64,000 bases of DNA from JAQBQH01 sp035607415 (GCA_035607415.1 DATNAQ010000067.1:1-64000); one strand, 5' to 3'; positions 50,060-59,366 are shown, numbered from the stretch's first letter. The notes: generated from the letters alone by a model not told the origin. Made by a program: numbers and translations.

Positions 50060-51244
50060 ATGCGGCACGAGCCCCAGGCACAAAAGGTCTTCGGCCGGTA
50101 CCTCCTGCTCGAGGAGCTGGCCGAGGGCGGCATGGCGCAGATCTGGCGCGCGCGCCTCGCCGGACGCGATTCGGACGGCGGCGAGGTGGTGGTCAAGACC
50201 CTGCATCCGCGCCTCGTCGATCAACCGCTGTTCGCCGATCTGTTCGCCGCCGAAGCGCGCATCACGCGCCTGCTATCGCACCCGGGCATCGTGCGCCTCG
50301 TCGACGAGGGCGCGGTCAAGCGCATGCCCTACCTCGCCATGGAGCGCGTCGACGGCTGGGACCTGGCGACGCTGACGCGCGCGCTGCCCGCGGGCGACAA
50401 GATCCCGGTCGACATCGCCATCACGATCGGCCTCGAGCTCTGCCGCGCAGTCGGCTTCGCGCATGCCTGGCGCGACGAGAAGGGAAAGCCGAGGCCGATC
50501 GTGCATGGCGATCTGTCGCCGTCGAACCTCATGGTGCGTCGCGACGGCGGCGTGACCCTCATCGACTTCGGTGTGGCGCACATGAGCCGCCGCGCGGCGC
50601 GCGCCAGAGCGCACCTGCTCATCGGCAAGAGCGGCTATCTGGCGCCCGAGCTCCTCGACAACAAGCCGGCCGACGCGCGCTCCGACGTCTTCTCGGCGGG
50701 CGTGGTGCTGCACGAGCTCCTCACCGGGCGCTACCTCTTCGTCGACCAGAGCGAGCGCGAGACGCTGCGCCGCGTGAGCGAGCAGCCGATCGCGCCGCCG
50801 TCGCGCCACAACCCGCACGTCACGCGCGGGCTCGACGCCATCGTGCTGCGCGCGCTCAGCCGCGATCCGGCGCAGCGCTTCGCGTCGGCCAACGAGCTGG
50901 CCGACGCGCTCGACTGGCTGCGCGCGCCGGTGCGCGCCTCGCACGATCGCGTGGCCGCCTATCTGCGGCGGCTGTTCGCCGAGCCGCCGCGCAGCCTGCC
51001 GGTGAGCGCGGCGCACGAGGTCCGCGTCGCGCCGCCGCCGCAGCTGATGACGGCGGAGGCGGCACGACCGCGCCGTCGCCGCGGCGGCACGCTCTTGCGC
51101 GCCGCGTTCGCGGTGGTGGTGATGCTGGCTGCCTTCATGGCCTCGTCGGGCCGGCTGAAGCCCACCGCCGCCGAGCTCGTCGATCGCGCCGACGCGCTCT
51201 TTGCGCTGCAGCTCTTCGACCCGCCCGCGCCCCAGCCCCGGTAA
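50060..51244 (+). CDS. Ser/Thr kinase with HGD (non-RD) catalytic loop
   Basis: A 394-residue kinase. The glycine loop is AEGGMAQIWRA, with Lys46 and DFG at 169-171. The catalytic loop reads IVHGDLSPSN, so the HRD Arg is Gly and the kinase is of non-RD type; the catalytic Asp151 is kept. The activation segment is short and ends GYLAPELLD. One membrane helix lies near the C-terminus (LLRAAFAVVVMLAAFMAS, about 350-367). Start ATG 50060. A lipoprotein gene follows after 24 bp. Confidence 0.85.
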   Translation: MRHEPQAQKVFGRYLLLEELAEGGMAQIWRARLAGRDSDGGEVVVKTLHPRLVDQPLFADLFAAEARITRLLSHPGIVRLVDEGAVKRMPYLAMERVDGWDLATLTRALPAGDKIPVDIAITIGLELCRAVGFAHAWRDEKGKPRPIVHGDLSPSNLMVRRDGGVTLIDFGVAHMSRRAARARAHLLIGKSGYLAPELLDNKPADARSDVFSAGVVLHELLTGRYLFVDQSERETLRRVSEQPIAPPSRHNPHVTRGLDAIVLRALSRDPAQRFASANELADALDWLRAPVRASHDRVAAYLRRLFAEPPRSLPVSAAHEVRVAPPPQLMTAEAARPRRRRGGTLLRAAFAVVVMLAAFMASSGRLKPTAAELVDRADALFALQLFDPPAPQPR

Positions 51245-51268
51245 TATCGTCGCTCCAAGAGGAGGGGC

Positions 51269-51850
51269 ATGCGAAGACTCGGTTTGATCGGGCTTTGGGG
51301 CGCGACGCTCGTGAGCGCAGCCGGATGCGGCGGCGAGCTCATGACCTGGCGCAAGCAGCCGCCGGCGCCGTCGCTGGCGGGCAAGGTGGTCATCACCGTC
51401 GCCGATCGGCGCGCGGGCAGCCAGGGCGGCGACGACCCGAGCCTGGTCGGCAGCGAGCACGGCGCGCTGTTCATCCCGCACGCGCTGCGCCTCTCCGGGC
51501 CGACCGAGGCCGCCGACCGGATCCGCACGCTCGTCGCCGAGGCCGCGCTCACCGCCGGCGTCGGCGTGGCGCCGCCGGGCGACGGCAGCGGCACCGCCAG
51601 GCTCGCCGTCGAGATCCACAACATGTGGTGCGACGGCATCTCGCTCGCGTACACCAAGGCGCGCCTGATCGCGAGCGCGATCGTGACGGGGCCCGAAGGC
51701 GCGGTGCGCGCCAACATGCCGCTGCAGGTCGAGGGCGCCGGTGCCCATTGCAGCGACGCGTACGAGACGATGCTGAACAACGCCTACTCGTCGGCGAGCG
51801 CGCAGATGAGCGACCCGCACCTGAAGGCCGCGCTCACCGGCGGGAACTAA
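51269..51850 (+). CDS. Hypothetical lipoprotein
   Basis: A 193-residue lipoprotein (signal ending VSAAGC, Cys20). The mature part (VVITVADRRAGSQGGDDPSLVG, RIRTLVAEAALTAGVGV, AVEIHNMWCDGI) suggests an alpha/beta fold with features of YajG-like periplasmic lipoproteins, but this is not secure. Start ATG 51269 behind AAGAGGAGGGG. Probably in one operon with the kinase upstream. Confidence 0.6.
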   Translation: MRRLGLIGLWGATLVSAAGCGGELMTWRKQPPAPSLAGKVVITVADRRAGSQGGDDPSLVGSEHGALFIPHALRLSGPTEAADRIRTLVAEAALTAGVGVAPPGDGSGTARLAVEIHNMWCDGISLAYTKARLIASAIVTGPEGAVRANMPLQVEGAGAHCSDAYETMLNNAYSSASAQMSDPHLKAALTGGN

Positions 51851-51990
51851 ACAGCATCGCCTTGATTGCGATCCGTCGCGTAATCCAGCGTCCGGCGCTG
51901 CGGTGCCTGCTCACATACCAAAGCGTATGCTGCGCGGGCTCCTCGCGCCGTCCTTGTCTTCCGCTTGTCTCTCAACAATCCGACGCTGTT

Positions 51991-52641
51991 TTAGAAGTTC
52001 TGATTGCCCTGGTTGCGGAAGCCGCGGCCGGCCTGGCCGGTGTAGTCGCTCGACGTGGCTGCGGTCACGCTGATGAGCGCCTGCACCGCGCGCTGCTGCA
52101 TCGTCTGCAGGTCGGTGCAGCGCGAGTAGACGATGACCTTGCTGTTGGTGTCGGCGGAGACGCTGACCTCGGCCGGATCGTTGTAGATGGCGAAGGTGAA
52201 CTCGAACTCGGGGTTGGCCTGACGAATGTCCATCTTGATCTGCTGCGTGTACGGCGCGCCGCCCGGGTAGTGCGCGATCGCGGCGCCCGTCAGGCCGGTG
52301 GGAAACGGACCGCCGGAGTCCCAGCACGGCAGCGCGCCCGCCGACGAGGTCTCGCTGCCCGTCGCGCAGATGTTGGCGGCGAGGTACTGATTGAGCCCGG
52401 TCTGCGCGCCGGTGGTCGAGAAGTACTGCTTGCCGTAGGCGAGGCCCTGCTCGGCGCAGTCGAGGAGCTGGCGCGACAAGCGATCGTGGCCGGCCGAGCT
52501 GTTCTCGCTGCGCATCGACCAGAGCGCGAAGGCGCCGGCGGCGAAGAGCACGGCCAGGAGCACCATCACGATGCCGAGGAGCACGCCGCGCTGGCGACGC
52601 TGACGCTGACGATGACGAGGAGTCGACAGGTGCGGGCTCAT
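51991..52641 (-). CDS. pilX: PilX-like minor pilin/pilus assembly protein
   Basis: A 216-residue protein with a basic N-terminus and a long hydrophobic helix (RGVLLGIVMVLLAVLFAAGAFALW, about 19-42), as in PilX. It lacks the Glu5 of type IV pilins. The soluble C-terminal part has several Cys that could form disulfides. Last gene of the pilY1/fimT/pilV/pilW/pilX-like operon; the ATG at 52641 overlaps the pilW stop (ATGA). The symbol rests on position and the N-terminus. Confidence 0.65.
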   Translation of the reverse strand: MSPHLSTPRHRQRQRRQRGVLLGIVMVLLAVLFAAGAFALWSMRSENSSAGHDRLSRQLLDCAEQGLAYGKQYFSTTGAQTGLNQYLAANICATGSETSSAGALPCWDSGGPFPTGLTGAAIAHYPGGAPYTQQIKMDIRQANPEFEFTFAIYNDPAEVSVSADTNSKVIVYSRCTDLQTMQQRAVQALISVTAATSSDYTGQAGRGFRNQGNQNF

Positions 52642-53714
52642 TCGGCCAGGTTCCACGCGCGCGGCGCGACGATCATGTGGGCCGAGCGATAGCGCGGGCT
52701 GCCCGCGGAGGTGCTCGGATACGAGGTGCGATCTTCGACCTGGGTCAACGCCGGCTGCGAGCCGGCGTAGCTGTTCATCGTCTGCAGCAGCAGGCTCAAG
52801 CGCACCTGCTTGAGGTTGGCCACGCCCGCGCCCCACACCGTCGTCGGCAGCGTCGACCCGGCGGTCGCGCCGTACCAGATATCGATGTTGCCGGTGTTCA
52901 AGCTGTCGGCGCCGACCGCGACCTGGAAGTCGACCGCGCCCTCGACGGCGGGCTGCACCTTGCCGCCGAAGTCGAGATGGTTGGCGCTGGTCACGCCGTT
53001 GGGATCGACCATGAGCATGCCGGCGTAGAGCGTGTTCGTGCTCGCCGGGGCGACGAAGAACGAGTAGCTCGCGGCCTTGAACACCAGGCAGTCCTGCTTC
53101 AGGTTCGGCGTCGCCTGCGTCGGTGCGGCGAAGGTGCCGCTGATCGCCTTGAGCGGCAGGTTGCCGGGGGTCCGGCCGTTCGCCGTCGCGCCGGTCTTCG
53201 CCGGGGTGTCGATCTGGAACAGATAGGCGGCGGTGTTGTCGCTGACGAGGACGTAGTCGTTCGCCTGGAAGTTGGTGATGTCGTAGACCGCCAGCGACGC
53301 CGGCAGCGAGGTCGGCGGATTCGAGTAGGCCCAACCCGTCAGCGCCGTCATCGTGCCGCTGGCGTAGATGATCTCGAGCGCATCGGGCGTGTTGGTGACC
53401 GTGCCGGTGCTGAAGGCGGTGGCGGCGACGTTCGCGCCGTCCCAGGTCTGCAGGCACGACACCACCTTCGGCGTCACCCCTGGCACGTTGACGCCGACCC
53501 AGCCGCCGCCGACGCCGCCGCAGGCGCGCCGCACGTAGGTCTCGATGTAGTCCATCGCCGCGCGCGCGTTCTGCTGCGTGCGCATGATCTGATCGTTCTG
53601 TTCGAACGTGCTCAGCTGCGTGCGCACGATCGCCAGCACCGACGTCGTCACGATCGACGTCAGCGCCATCGCGATCATGATCTCCATGAGGGTGAAGCCG
53701 CGCGCGCGCCTCAT
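52638..53714 (-). CDS. pilW: PilW-like minor pilin
   Basis: A 358-residue prepilin. The class III signal is GFTLMEIMIAMALTS, with the peptidase site after Gly6 and Glu11 as position +5, continuing into the long N-terminal helix. Length and the RTQQNARAAMDYIETYVRRACGG segment match PilW. It helps prime type IV pilus assembly together with PilV, PilX, FimT and PilY1. ATGA overlaps link it to the genes on both sides. Confidence 0.82.
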   Translation of the reverse strand: MRRARGFTLMEIMIAMALTSIVTTSVLAIVRTQLSTFEQNDQIMRTQQNARAAMDYIETYVRRACGGVGGGWVGVNVPGVTPKVVSCLQTWDGANVAATAFSTGTVTNTPDALEIIYASGTMTALTGWAYSNPPTSLPASLAVYDITNFQANDYVLVSDNTAAYLFQIDTPAKTGATANGRTPGNLPLKAISGTFAAPTQATPNLKQDCLVFKAASYSFFVAPASTNTLYAGMLMVDPNGVTSANHLDFGGKVQPAVEGAVDFQVAVGADSLNTGNIDIWYGATAGSTLPTTVWGAGVANLKQVRLSLLLQTMNSYAGSQPALTQVEDRTSYPSTSAGSPRYRSAHMIVAPRAWNLAE

Positions 53715-54133
53715 TTCAGATCCTGCGTGCGCGTGGCGTACACGCTGTGGCCGGTGCCTTGCGCATCGTTCCAATCGACCTCGACTTGCACCTGGCGCTG
53801 CGTGCCGCTGGTGCTGGTGATCGAGGTCCACTTTGTCGACAGCGCGTAGGGGCCGCTGGCGGGGTTGCCGTTGGCGTCCATCGTAATCCCCGGCAGCGGG
53901 ATGGACGCCGGCAGCGGGTCCGTGACCGCGCCGCGCGGCAGCGACACCAGCTGCTCCAGCTTCGACTGCGCCAGCACCGACGCCTCGGTCGCGTTGCGCG
54001 AGAAGCTGGCGCCGTGCACCGTGACGCCGACGGTGGCTAGCGCGCCGAGGAGCGCCACCGTGGTGACGAGCAGCGCAATCAAAACTTCGATGAGCGTCAT
54101 GCCGCGCGCGCGGCGACGGCGTCGAATCACCAT
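53711..54133 (-). CDS. pilV: PilV-like minor pilin
   Basis: A 140-residue prepilin with an Arg-rich leader and the cleavage/assembly motif RGMTLIEVLIALLVTTVALLG (cleavage after Gly11, Glu16 at +5). This is the standard size for PilV. The ATG at 54133 overlaps the fimT-like stop by 7 bases, and its stop overlaps pilW (ATGA). Confidence 0.82.
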   Translation of the reverse strand: MVIRRRRRARGMTLIEVLIALLVTTVALLGALATVGVTVHGASFSRNATEASVLAQSKLEQLVSLPRGAVTDPLPASIPLPGITMDANGNPASGPYALSTKWTSITSTSGTQRQVQVEVDWNDAQGTGHSVYATRTQDLK

Positions 54134-54684
54134 GTGTCGATCACCTTGGCCATCCCGGTCAGGCCCCAGACGACGACGCGGTACTTCTTGTCGCCGCTCT
54201 TGGTCGAAAACAGCAGCGTCGCGCCCGAGTACGACGCCGGGTTCGTCGTCGGGCAGGCGCCGGTCGCGTACTCGTTGACGCGGCCGTTGGCCGCGAAGCA
54301 GATGACGTTGTTCGCGTTGGTCAGCGGACAGGTCGCCGCCACGGTTCCGAGCGTCATCGACGCCAGCGGCACGCACAGCTGCATCGACGACGGCAGCGCG
54401 GTGCGCGACTGCATCACCCACGCCTTCGTCGTCGGATCGTAGGCCTGCGTCACCAGCGCCTGCTTGATGCCGTCGACGGTCACCGACACCGGCCGGCCGA
54501 GCGCGAGCGCCATGTGGCGCGCGTCCATCATCGTGGCCATCGCCCCGCGCGCGAACGCCGGCGCGGTCTCGCCGCGCGCGCCGCGCGAATAGAAGCGCGC
54601 CGCCAGCGCCGCCGAGAGGCCGATGATGGCCACCACCACCATGAGCTCGACGAGGGTGAAGCCGCTGTGGCGACGGGCGCGCAT
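54127..54684 (-). CDS. fimT: GspH/FimT-type pseudopilin
   Basis: A 185-residue prepilin with motif SGFTLVELMVVVAIIGLSAALAA (cleavage after Gly8, Glu13 at +5) and a C-terminal domain typical of GspH/FimT. The ATG at 54684 shares one base with the pilY1 stop (TGATG). Whether it serves type IV pili or type II secretion cannot be told from it alone; the pilY1/pilV/pilW context favours pili. Confidence 0.8.
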   Translation of the reverse strand: MRARRHSGFTLVELMVVVAIIGLSAALAARFYSRGARGETAPAFARGAMATMMDARHMALALGRPVSVTVDGIKQALVTQAYDPTTKAWVMQSRTALPSSMQLCVPLASMTLGTVAATCPLTNANNVICFAANGRVNEYATGACPTTNPASYSGATLLFSTKSGDKKYRVVVWGLTGMAKVIDTW

Positions 54685-57600
54685 CAATTGGAGAGATCGA
54701 ACCAGGAGACCGTAGTGAACGTGCCGCCGGTCGACGACTGATTGACCGCGTCGGCGGCGGTGCGCAGGCTCGTCGACGATCCGCTCAGCGTCTGGCGGAT
54801 GCTCGAGGTGGCGCCGGCGACGAAGACTTCGCCGTCGGTGGTGCTGGTGTTGGTCTCGAGCACCGAGCCGGCGCCGCCGGCATAGGCGGTGCCGCTCGTG
54901 AGGATCGAGCCGGCGGCGGCCGGCGTGTCGGTGTTGATGTTGGTCCAGCGCAGCACGTTGCCGTAGGTGCCCGGCGTCATGAGCGGCAGGAGCAGCTGCT
55001 GCATGCTGCCGATCGAGATCGAAGTGACGTTGGCGTAGAGATCGCTGCCGGCCACGGTGAGCTGCGCGTAGGCGCGCAGCGACAGCGGCACCAGGTTGGC
55101 CGTGCCCGACGACGAGCCGCCCGCCGCCGACGCCGGCGGCTGGATGCCGCCGAGCTTGAGCGCCGTGGTCGGGAACTGCGCATTCGTCGTGGCGTCGAAG
55201 CCGGTCAGGTACGACTGGTTCGTCGTCGCCGTCAGGTCGCTCTTGTCGGTGGTGGCGCGCGCCCAGTCGGTGCCGCCGGTGGCGACGAGGACGTCGAAGT
55301 CGCCGTTGCCGTTGCGCACGATGGTCGGCGAGACGCCGATCGGCTGGCAGGCGACGCCCGCGGCGCAGCCGCCGATGCTGTTGGCGTTGTAGACGTTCGT
55401 GGCCGGGTGCGCCGAGTCGAGCTTGGTCAGCGTCGGCGCGGACACGCCCTGCGCCGAGAGCGTGTACTTGCGGATGCGCCCCTCGAGCGTCGAGACGTAG
55501 ACGGTCTCATCGGTGCCGTCGCCGTCGATGTCGAGGCTGGTGGCGAGCGGCGGCACGTCGTTGGTGATCGGCGTCGACAGGAGCGACGACGTCAGCGTGT
55601 ACAGGTTCTGCTCGTCGGAGACGATGACGCCGTCGGCGAGCCGGATGACGTACGTGTTGTAGCCCGCCGTCACCGACGTCGGGCAGGCCGTCGTCGACAG
55701 CCCGGTGTTGTAGCAGGTCGCCGAGGTCACGATGGCCACGCCCGTCGACGCCGAGGCGGTCACCTGCGCCAGCGTGGCGCCGTTGGTCGGGCCCATCGGC
55801 ATCGAGGTCACGCCGCTGGCCACGTTGGTGCCGTCGTTCTCCCACAGGAAGCGGAAGCCGTCGGAGTTGACGTTCGACGGATCGGGGTTCGAGATGTCGA
55901 GCGCGTCGACGTAGCCGGAGTCGTGCATGCCGACGATGAGGATGGTGCGCGTCACCGCGGCCGAGGCGCCGCCGAACTTGTCGCTCATGTCGGCGACGCG
56001 GATGGCGCCGCCGACGTTCACCGCCGACCAGTCCATGTTCGAGCCGCCGTTGTACGCGGTCGTCATCTTCGACCGCATGCCGGGCGGGATGATGGCCCAG
56101 ATCTCCTCGCCGGGGGCGGCGCCGTAGCAGGTCGTCGAGCCGGTGCCCGGCGTCACGCAGAACGCGTGCAGCATGCCGTCGCGCGCGCCGACGTAGGCGA
56201 TGGTCGGGCGGCCGGTGAAGCTGCCGACGTTGCGCGACTCGATCACGGCCGCCGTCGACCAGTCGATGCCGCCGAGGATGCCGCTCGTCGAGGCGCCGCT
56301 CGAGTCCTTGTTGTCGAGGTGGGTCGAGACGTAGCTCAGCGCCGTGTCGGTCGACGTCAGCGTCGACGCCTTCACCAGGGAGTAGGTGCCCGCCGAGCTG
56401 GTGGCCACGAACACGTTGCGCTGGGCGAACGGCTTCATCTTGGTGCCCGCGTCCCAGTTGCACGGGCTCGTGCTGTCGCTCGCGCTGCAGGTCGGCGTGT
56501 TCGACGTCGAGCCCGACAGGGTGTACGTGCCGACCGGCTTGTACTCGCGGAAGTGGCCGGTCATGTACGGGAAGTCGGCCGGGTTGGCCTGGTACAGCAC
56601 GTTGCCGAGCGCGGCGCCGCTCGACGGCACCGCCCAGTCGAAGCTGCCGAGGTACTCGGCGTAGGCGGTGGTGCCGTTCGACAGCGTCACCAGGTTGGCC
56701 ACCGAGCTCGAGCGCGTGAGCTCGGCCGCGGAGCACGACGTGTTGGCGCCGCCGCCGCCGGCGAGCAGCGTGTTGTAGAGGATGTGGAGGCCGCCGTCCT
56801 TGTTGCCCGAGTTGCCGTGCCACGAGTTGAGCGAGCCGAGGTAGACGAGGTTGCCCTGCGTCTGCACGCCCGAGACGGTGGGGTGGCCGGCGATGGCTTC
56901 GTTGCCGTCGCCGTTGGAGAGCACCTGCGTGCGCGATGCCGGCGACGAGCCGAAGAACCAGCCCGACGAGCCGTCGACGCCGCCGCCGTTGCCCTGGATC
57001 GAGAGCGCCATGTCGTCGAGCTGCAAGAAGCGGTTCGACGCCGGGTACTGCGACGTCGGCCCTGGCGTGGCCAGCGGGTTCGAGTTCGAGCTGGCGACGG
57101 CGGGACAGAACGCGCCCTTCTCGGCGCCGCTCGAGTTCTTCGTCATCGTGCCGCCGAGCTTGCCGCCCGATCCCGATTCGAAGCTGACGGCGTCGTCGAG
57201 GCCGAGGACGGTGCCGCCGTGCTGGAAGTAGGAACCCATCGACGCCCAGTTGTTGAGGTTGCCGAGCTGGTTGCTCGACCAGACGACGTCGACGATGCGG
57301 TTCACGTTGGTGTCGACGAGCGAGGTGCACACGCCTGCCGACGAGCAGCCGGCCGGGCTGGTGAACGCCGCCGGCCACGTATAGCTGTAGTTGGTGCCGC
57401 TGCCGCTGATCCATAGATAGGTGGTGCCGGTCGCGGCGACCGAGGTGATTCCCGACTCGGAGAAGAAGGTGTCGAGCGGCGAGGCGTCGATCAGCACCGG
57501 CTTCGGGCGCGACGCCATCACCGCGAGCACCGGCGCGGTGAACGGATAGTTGCTGACGTGGAAGGTGACCGGCGTGAACAGGTTGCTGTTGGCGTTGTCG

Positions 57601-58181
57601 AACGCGGTGATGATCTGCAGCGCCTGCGCGGCGAACGACGCGTCGACGACGAAGGGCATACCGCCGTAGTTGACGGTGTGGGTGCCGCAGTTGATGCCGC
57701 CCGAGTCGACGGTGTAGCCCGACGACGACGGGCTCAGGTGCACCACCGTCGAGACGGTGCCGCCCGCCGTCGGCGTAACCGAGAAGTCGGCCTGATTGAG
57801 CGCCGTCTTCGTCTGGTTGAGGATGATGCTGACCGGGATGTCGTTCTCGGCGAGCAGGTAGAGCACGCCGAACGGGAGGCGCACGTTGCCGCCGCCGTAC
57901 TTGTTGTAACAGGTGTACGAATACGGGCCGGCGGCGCAGGATCCGTTGACGTTCGCCGGACCCGAGTTGCCGCCGTTGTCCGGGTTGTAACAGCTGTCCA
58001 TCGGGATGATGAGCGAGCCGGCGCCGAACGACGTCGTCGTCGCCGTCGGATCGAGCGTCGTCGGATCGATCGTTCCGCCGCACTCGGGGCTCGACGCCGT
58101 CGTCGTCGCGTTGCCGTCGGCGGGCAGCAGCAAGAGCGCTGCCGCGCCTACGAGCACCATCCTCATCTGCTTACCCTTCAT
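54684..58181 (-). CDS. pilY1: PilY1-like type IV pilus tip/adhesion protein
   Basis: About 1165 residues, exported (signal MRMVLVGAAALLLLPADGNA). The N-terminal half is Ser/Gly/Asn-rich; the C-terminal half is the PilY1 beta-propeller (RPTIAYVGARDGMLHAFC, EEIWAIIPPGM, LDISNPDPSNVNSDGFRFLWE, IVRNGNGDFDVLVATGGTDW). DIDGDGTDE (884-892) is a likely calcium-binding loop, as required by PilY1 for pilus extension and retraction control. The ATG at 58181 is chosen for its AGGG site and signal peptide; an ATG at 58214 is also in frame. First gene of the operon. Confidence 0.85.
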   Translation of the reverse strand: MKGKQMRMVLVGAAALLLLPADGNATTTASSPECGGTIDPTTLDPTATTTSFGAGSLIIPMDSCYNPDNGGNSGPANVNGSCAAGPYSYTCYNKYGGGNVRLPFGVLYLLAENDIPVSIILNQTKTALNQADFSVTPTAGGTVSTVVHLSPSSSGYTVDSGGINCGTHTVNYGGMPFVVDASFAAQALQIITAFDNANSNLFTPVTFHVSNYPFTAPVLAVMASRPKPVLIDASPLDTFFSESGITSVAATGTTYLWISGSGTNYSYTWPAAFTSPAGCSSAGVCTSLVDTNVNRIVDVVWSSNQLGNLNNWASMGSYFQHGGTVLGLDDAVSFESGSGGKLGGTMTKNSSGAEKGAFCPAVASSNSNPLATPGPTSQYPASNRFLQLDDMALSIQGNGGGVDGSSGWFFGSSPASRTQVLSNGDGNEAIAGHPTVSGVQTQGNLVYLGSLNSWHGNSGNKDGGLHILYNTLLAGGGGANTSCSAAELTRSSSVANLVTLSNGTTAYAEYLGSFDWAVPSSGAALGNVLYQANPADFPYMTGHFREYKPVGTYTLSGSTSNTPTCSASDSTSPCNWDAGTKMKPFAQRNVFVATSSAGTYSLVKASTLTSTDTALSYVSTHLDNKDSSGASTSGILGGIDWSTAAVIESRNVGSFTGRPTIAYVGARDGMLHAFCVTPGTGSTTCYGAAPGEEIWAIIPPGMRSKMTTAYNGGSNMDWSAVNVGGAIRVADMSDKFGGASAAVTRTILIVGMHDSGYVDALDISNPDPSNVNSDGFRFLWENDGTNVASGVTSMPMGPTNGATLAQVTASASTGVAIVTSATCYNTGLSTTACPTSVTAGYNTYVIRLADGVIVSDEQNLYTLTSSLLSTPITNDVPPLATSLDIDGDGTDETVYVSTLEGRIRKYTLSAQGVSAPTLTKLDSAHPATNVYNANSIGGCAAGVACQPIGVSPTIVRNGNGDFDVLVATGGTDWARATTDKSDLTATTNQSYLTGFDATTNAQFPTTALKLGGIQPPASAAGGSSSGTANLVPLSLRAYAQLTVAGSDLYANVTSISIGSMQQLLLPLMTPGTYGNVLRWTNINTDTPAAAGSILTSGTAYAGGAGSVLETNTSTTDGEVFVAGATSSIRQTLSGSSTSLRTAADAVNQSSTGGTFTTVSWFDLSN

Positions 58182-58214
58182 GAACCCTGTTAGCGAAGAC
58201 ACGCTATTTCGCAT

Positions 58215-58341
58215 CCGCGTTCAGAATATCAGTGTGGATATCCGATTTCAACTCCAGATAACGAGTAGGTTTCCGTCGGTGGGGCGGGCCACGAGATATG
58301 AGACCGGTGCCTGGTCTCACACCGGTCGGATATCGATTTCA
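58215..58341. promoter_or_regulatory. AT-richer upstream region of the pilus operon with repeats
   Basis: This stretch is clearly less GC-rich than its surroundings. It holds a near-identical direct repeat (GGATATCCGATTTCA at 58236-58250 and GGATATCGATTTCA at 58328-58341). Between the copies lies an inverted repeat TGAGACC (58299-58305) / GGTCTCA (58313-58319) with a 7-bp spacer. These are probable regulator sites for the leftward pilus operon; no -10/-35 pair was assigned with confidence. Confidence 0.45.
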
Positions 58342-58391
58342 GATATGTCACGCGATGTAGGCGGCTATCGCCCTCGCTCCTACGCCGGACC

Positions 58392-58628
58392 GTGCGGACC
58401 TCGCCGAATCGGTCGGCCGACGGATGGGCGAATCCGCATCCGTTGCGCACGCCTCTTGTCGTGAAGAGCGCGATCTCGGCTCGCCAGGGCGTCGTCGACC
58501 TGACGTGGTGGAAGGTATTCAACGATCCGACGCTCGATCACCTCGCACGGCGGCGCGAGCGACGTCAGAAGCGCGGCGGGCATCAGGAGCCAGGGCGCCC
58601 AACGAAGCTGGTCACGGAGGTGTTCTGA
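58392..58628 (+). pseudogene. Possible scrap of an efflux outer-membrane factor (NodT-like)
   Basis: A 78-codon reading frame contains VVDLTWWKVFNDPTLDHLA, which is the characteristic N-terminal WWxxFNDPxLDxL motif of NodT-type outer-membrane efflux proteins (normally 450-500 residues). The residues after it do not match the family and the frame soon stops. There is no credible ribosome site. Together with 58342-58391, where nothing was seen, it makes up the gene-free stretch before the HAD gene. It could be chance. Confidence 0.3.
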
Positions 58629-59353
58629 TGGCCACCACCCTCGGACTTCCCGCGGGCATGCGCGCCTGCCTGTTCGATCTCGACGGCGTGCTCACGCAGA
58701 CGGCGAAGCTGCACGCGGTCGCGTGGAAGCAGATGTTCGACGGCCTCTTGCGGGAGCACGCCGAGTCGAGCGGGCAGCCGTTCGTGCCCTTCGACGCCGG
58801 CGCCGACTACGTCGGCTACGTCGACGGCAAGCTGCGGCTCGACGGCGCGCGCGCTTTTCTGGCCTCGCGCGACATCATCCTGCCCGAGTCGCTCGTCGAG
58901 GAGCTGGCGGCACGCAAGGACGAGCTGCTGCTCGAGCTGTTGCGCACGCGGCACGTCGAGACCTACGACGGCTCGGTGCGCTTTCTGCGCGCGGTGCGCG
59001 CCGCGGGCTTCAAGGCCGCCGTGGTCTCGGCGAGCCGCCACTGCCAGGAAGTGCTGCGCTCGAGCGGCATCGAAGGGCTGTTCGACGCGCGCGTCGACGG
59101 TCTGGTCGCCGACGCGCAGCACCTCGCGGGCAAGCCGGCGCCCGACACCTTCCTCGCCGCGGCGCACGAACTGGGCGTGCCGCCGGCGGAGGCCGTCGTC
59201 TTCGAGGACGCGCTCGCCGGCGTCGCCGCGGGACGCGCGGGACACTTCGGCTTCGTCGTCGGTGTCGATCGCGCGGGGCAGGCGGCCGCGCTCCGCAAGA
59301 GCGGCGCCGACATCGTGATCACCGATCTGGCCGCGCTGTTGGAACGGCCCTGA
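58628..59353 (+). CDS. HAD phosphatase, beta-phosphoglucomutase-like
   Basis: A 241-residue HAD hydrolase of the beta-phosphoglucomutase subfamily. It has nucleophile Asp17 and Asp19 in FDLDGVLTQTA, a C1 helical cap, VVSASRHCQEVL (motif II), Lys in GKPAPDTFLAAA and VVFEDALAGVAAG (motif IV). The Gln/Thr after the first motif and the cap fit members that act on sugar phosphates. The ATG at 58628 has GGAGGTG upstream. It lies 13 bp ahead of the acetate kinase remnant and appears intact. Confidence 0.85.
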   Translation: MATTLGLPAGMRACLFDLDGVLTQTAKLHAVAWKQMFDGLLREHAESSGQPFVPFDAGADYVGYVDGKLRLDGARAFLASRDIILPESLVEELAARKDELLLELLRTRHVETYDGSVRFLRAVRAAGFKAAVVSASRHCQEVLRSSGIEGLFDARVDGLVADAQHLAGKPAPDTFLAAAHELGVPPAEAVVFEDALAGVAAGRAGHFGFVVGVDRAGQAAALRKSGADIVITDLAALLERP

Positions 59354-59366
59354 TTCGGAGCCATCG

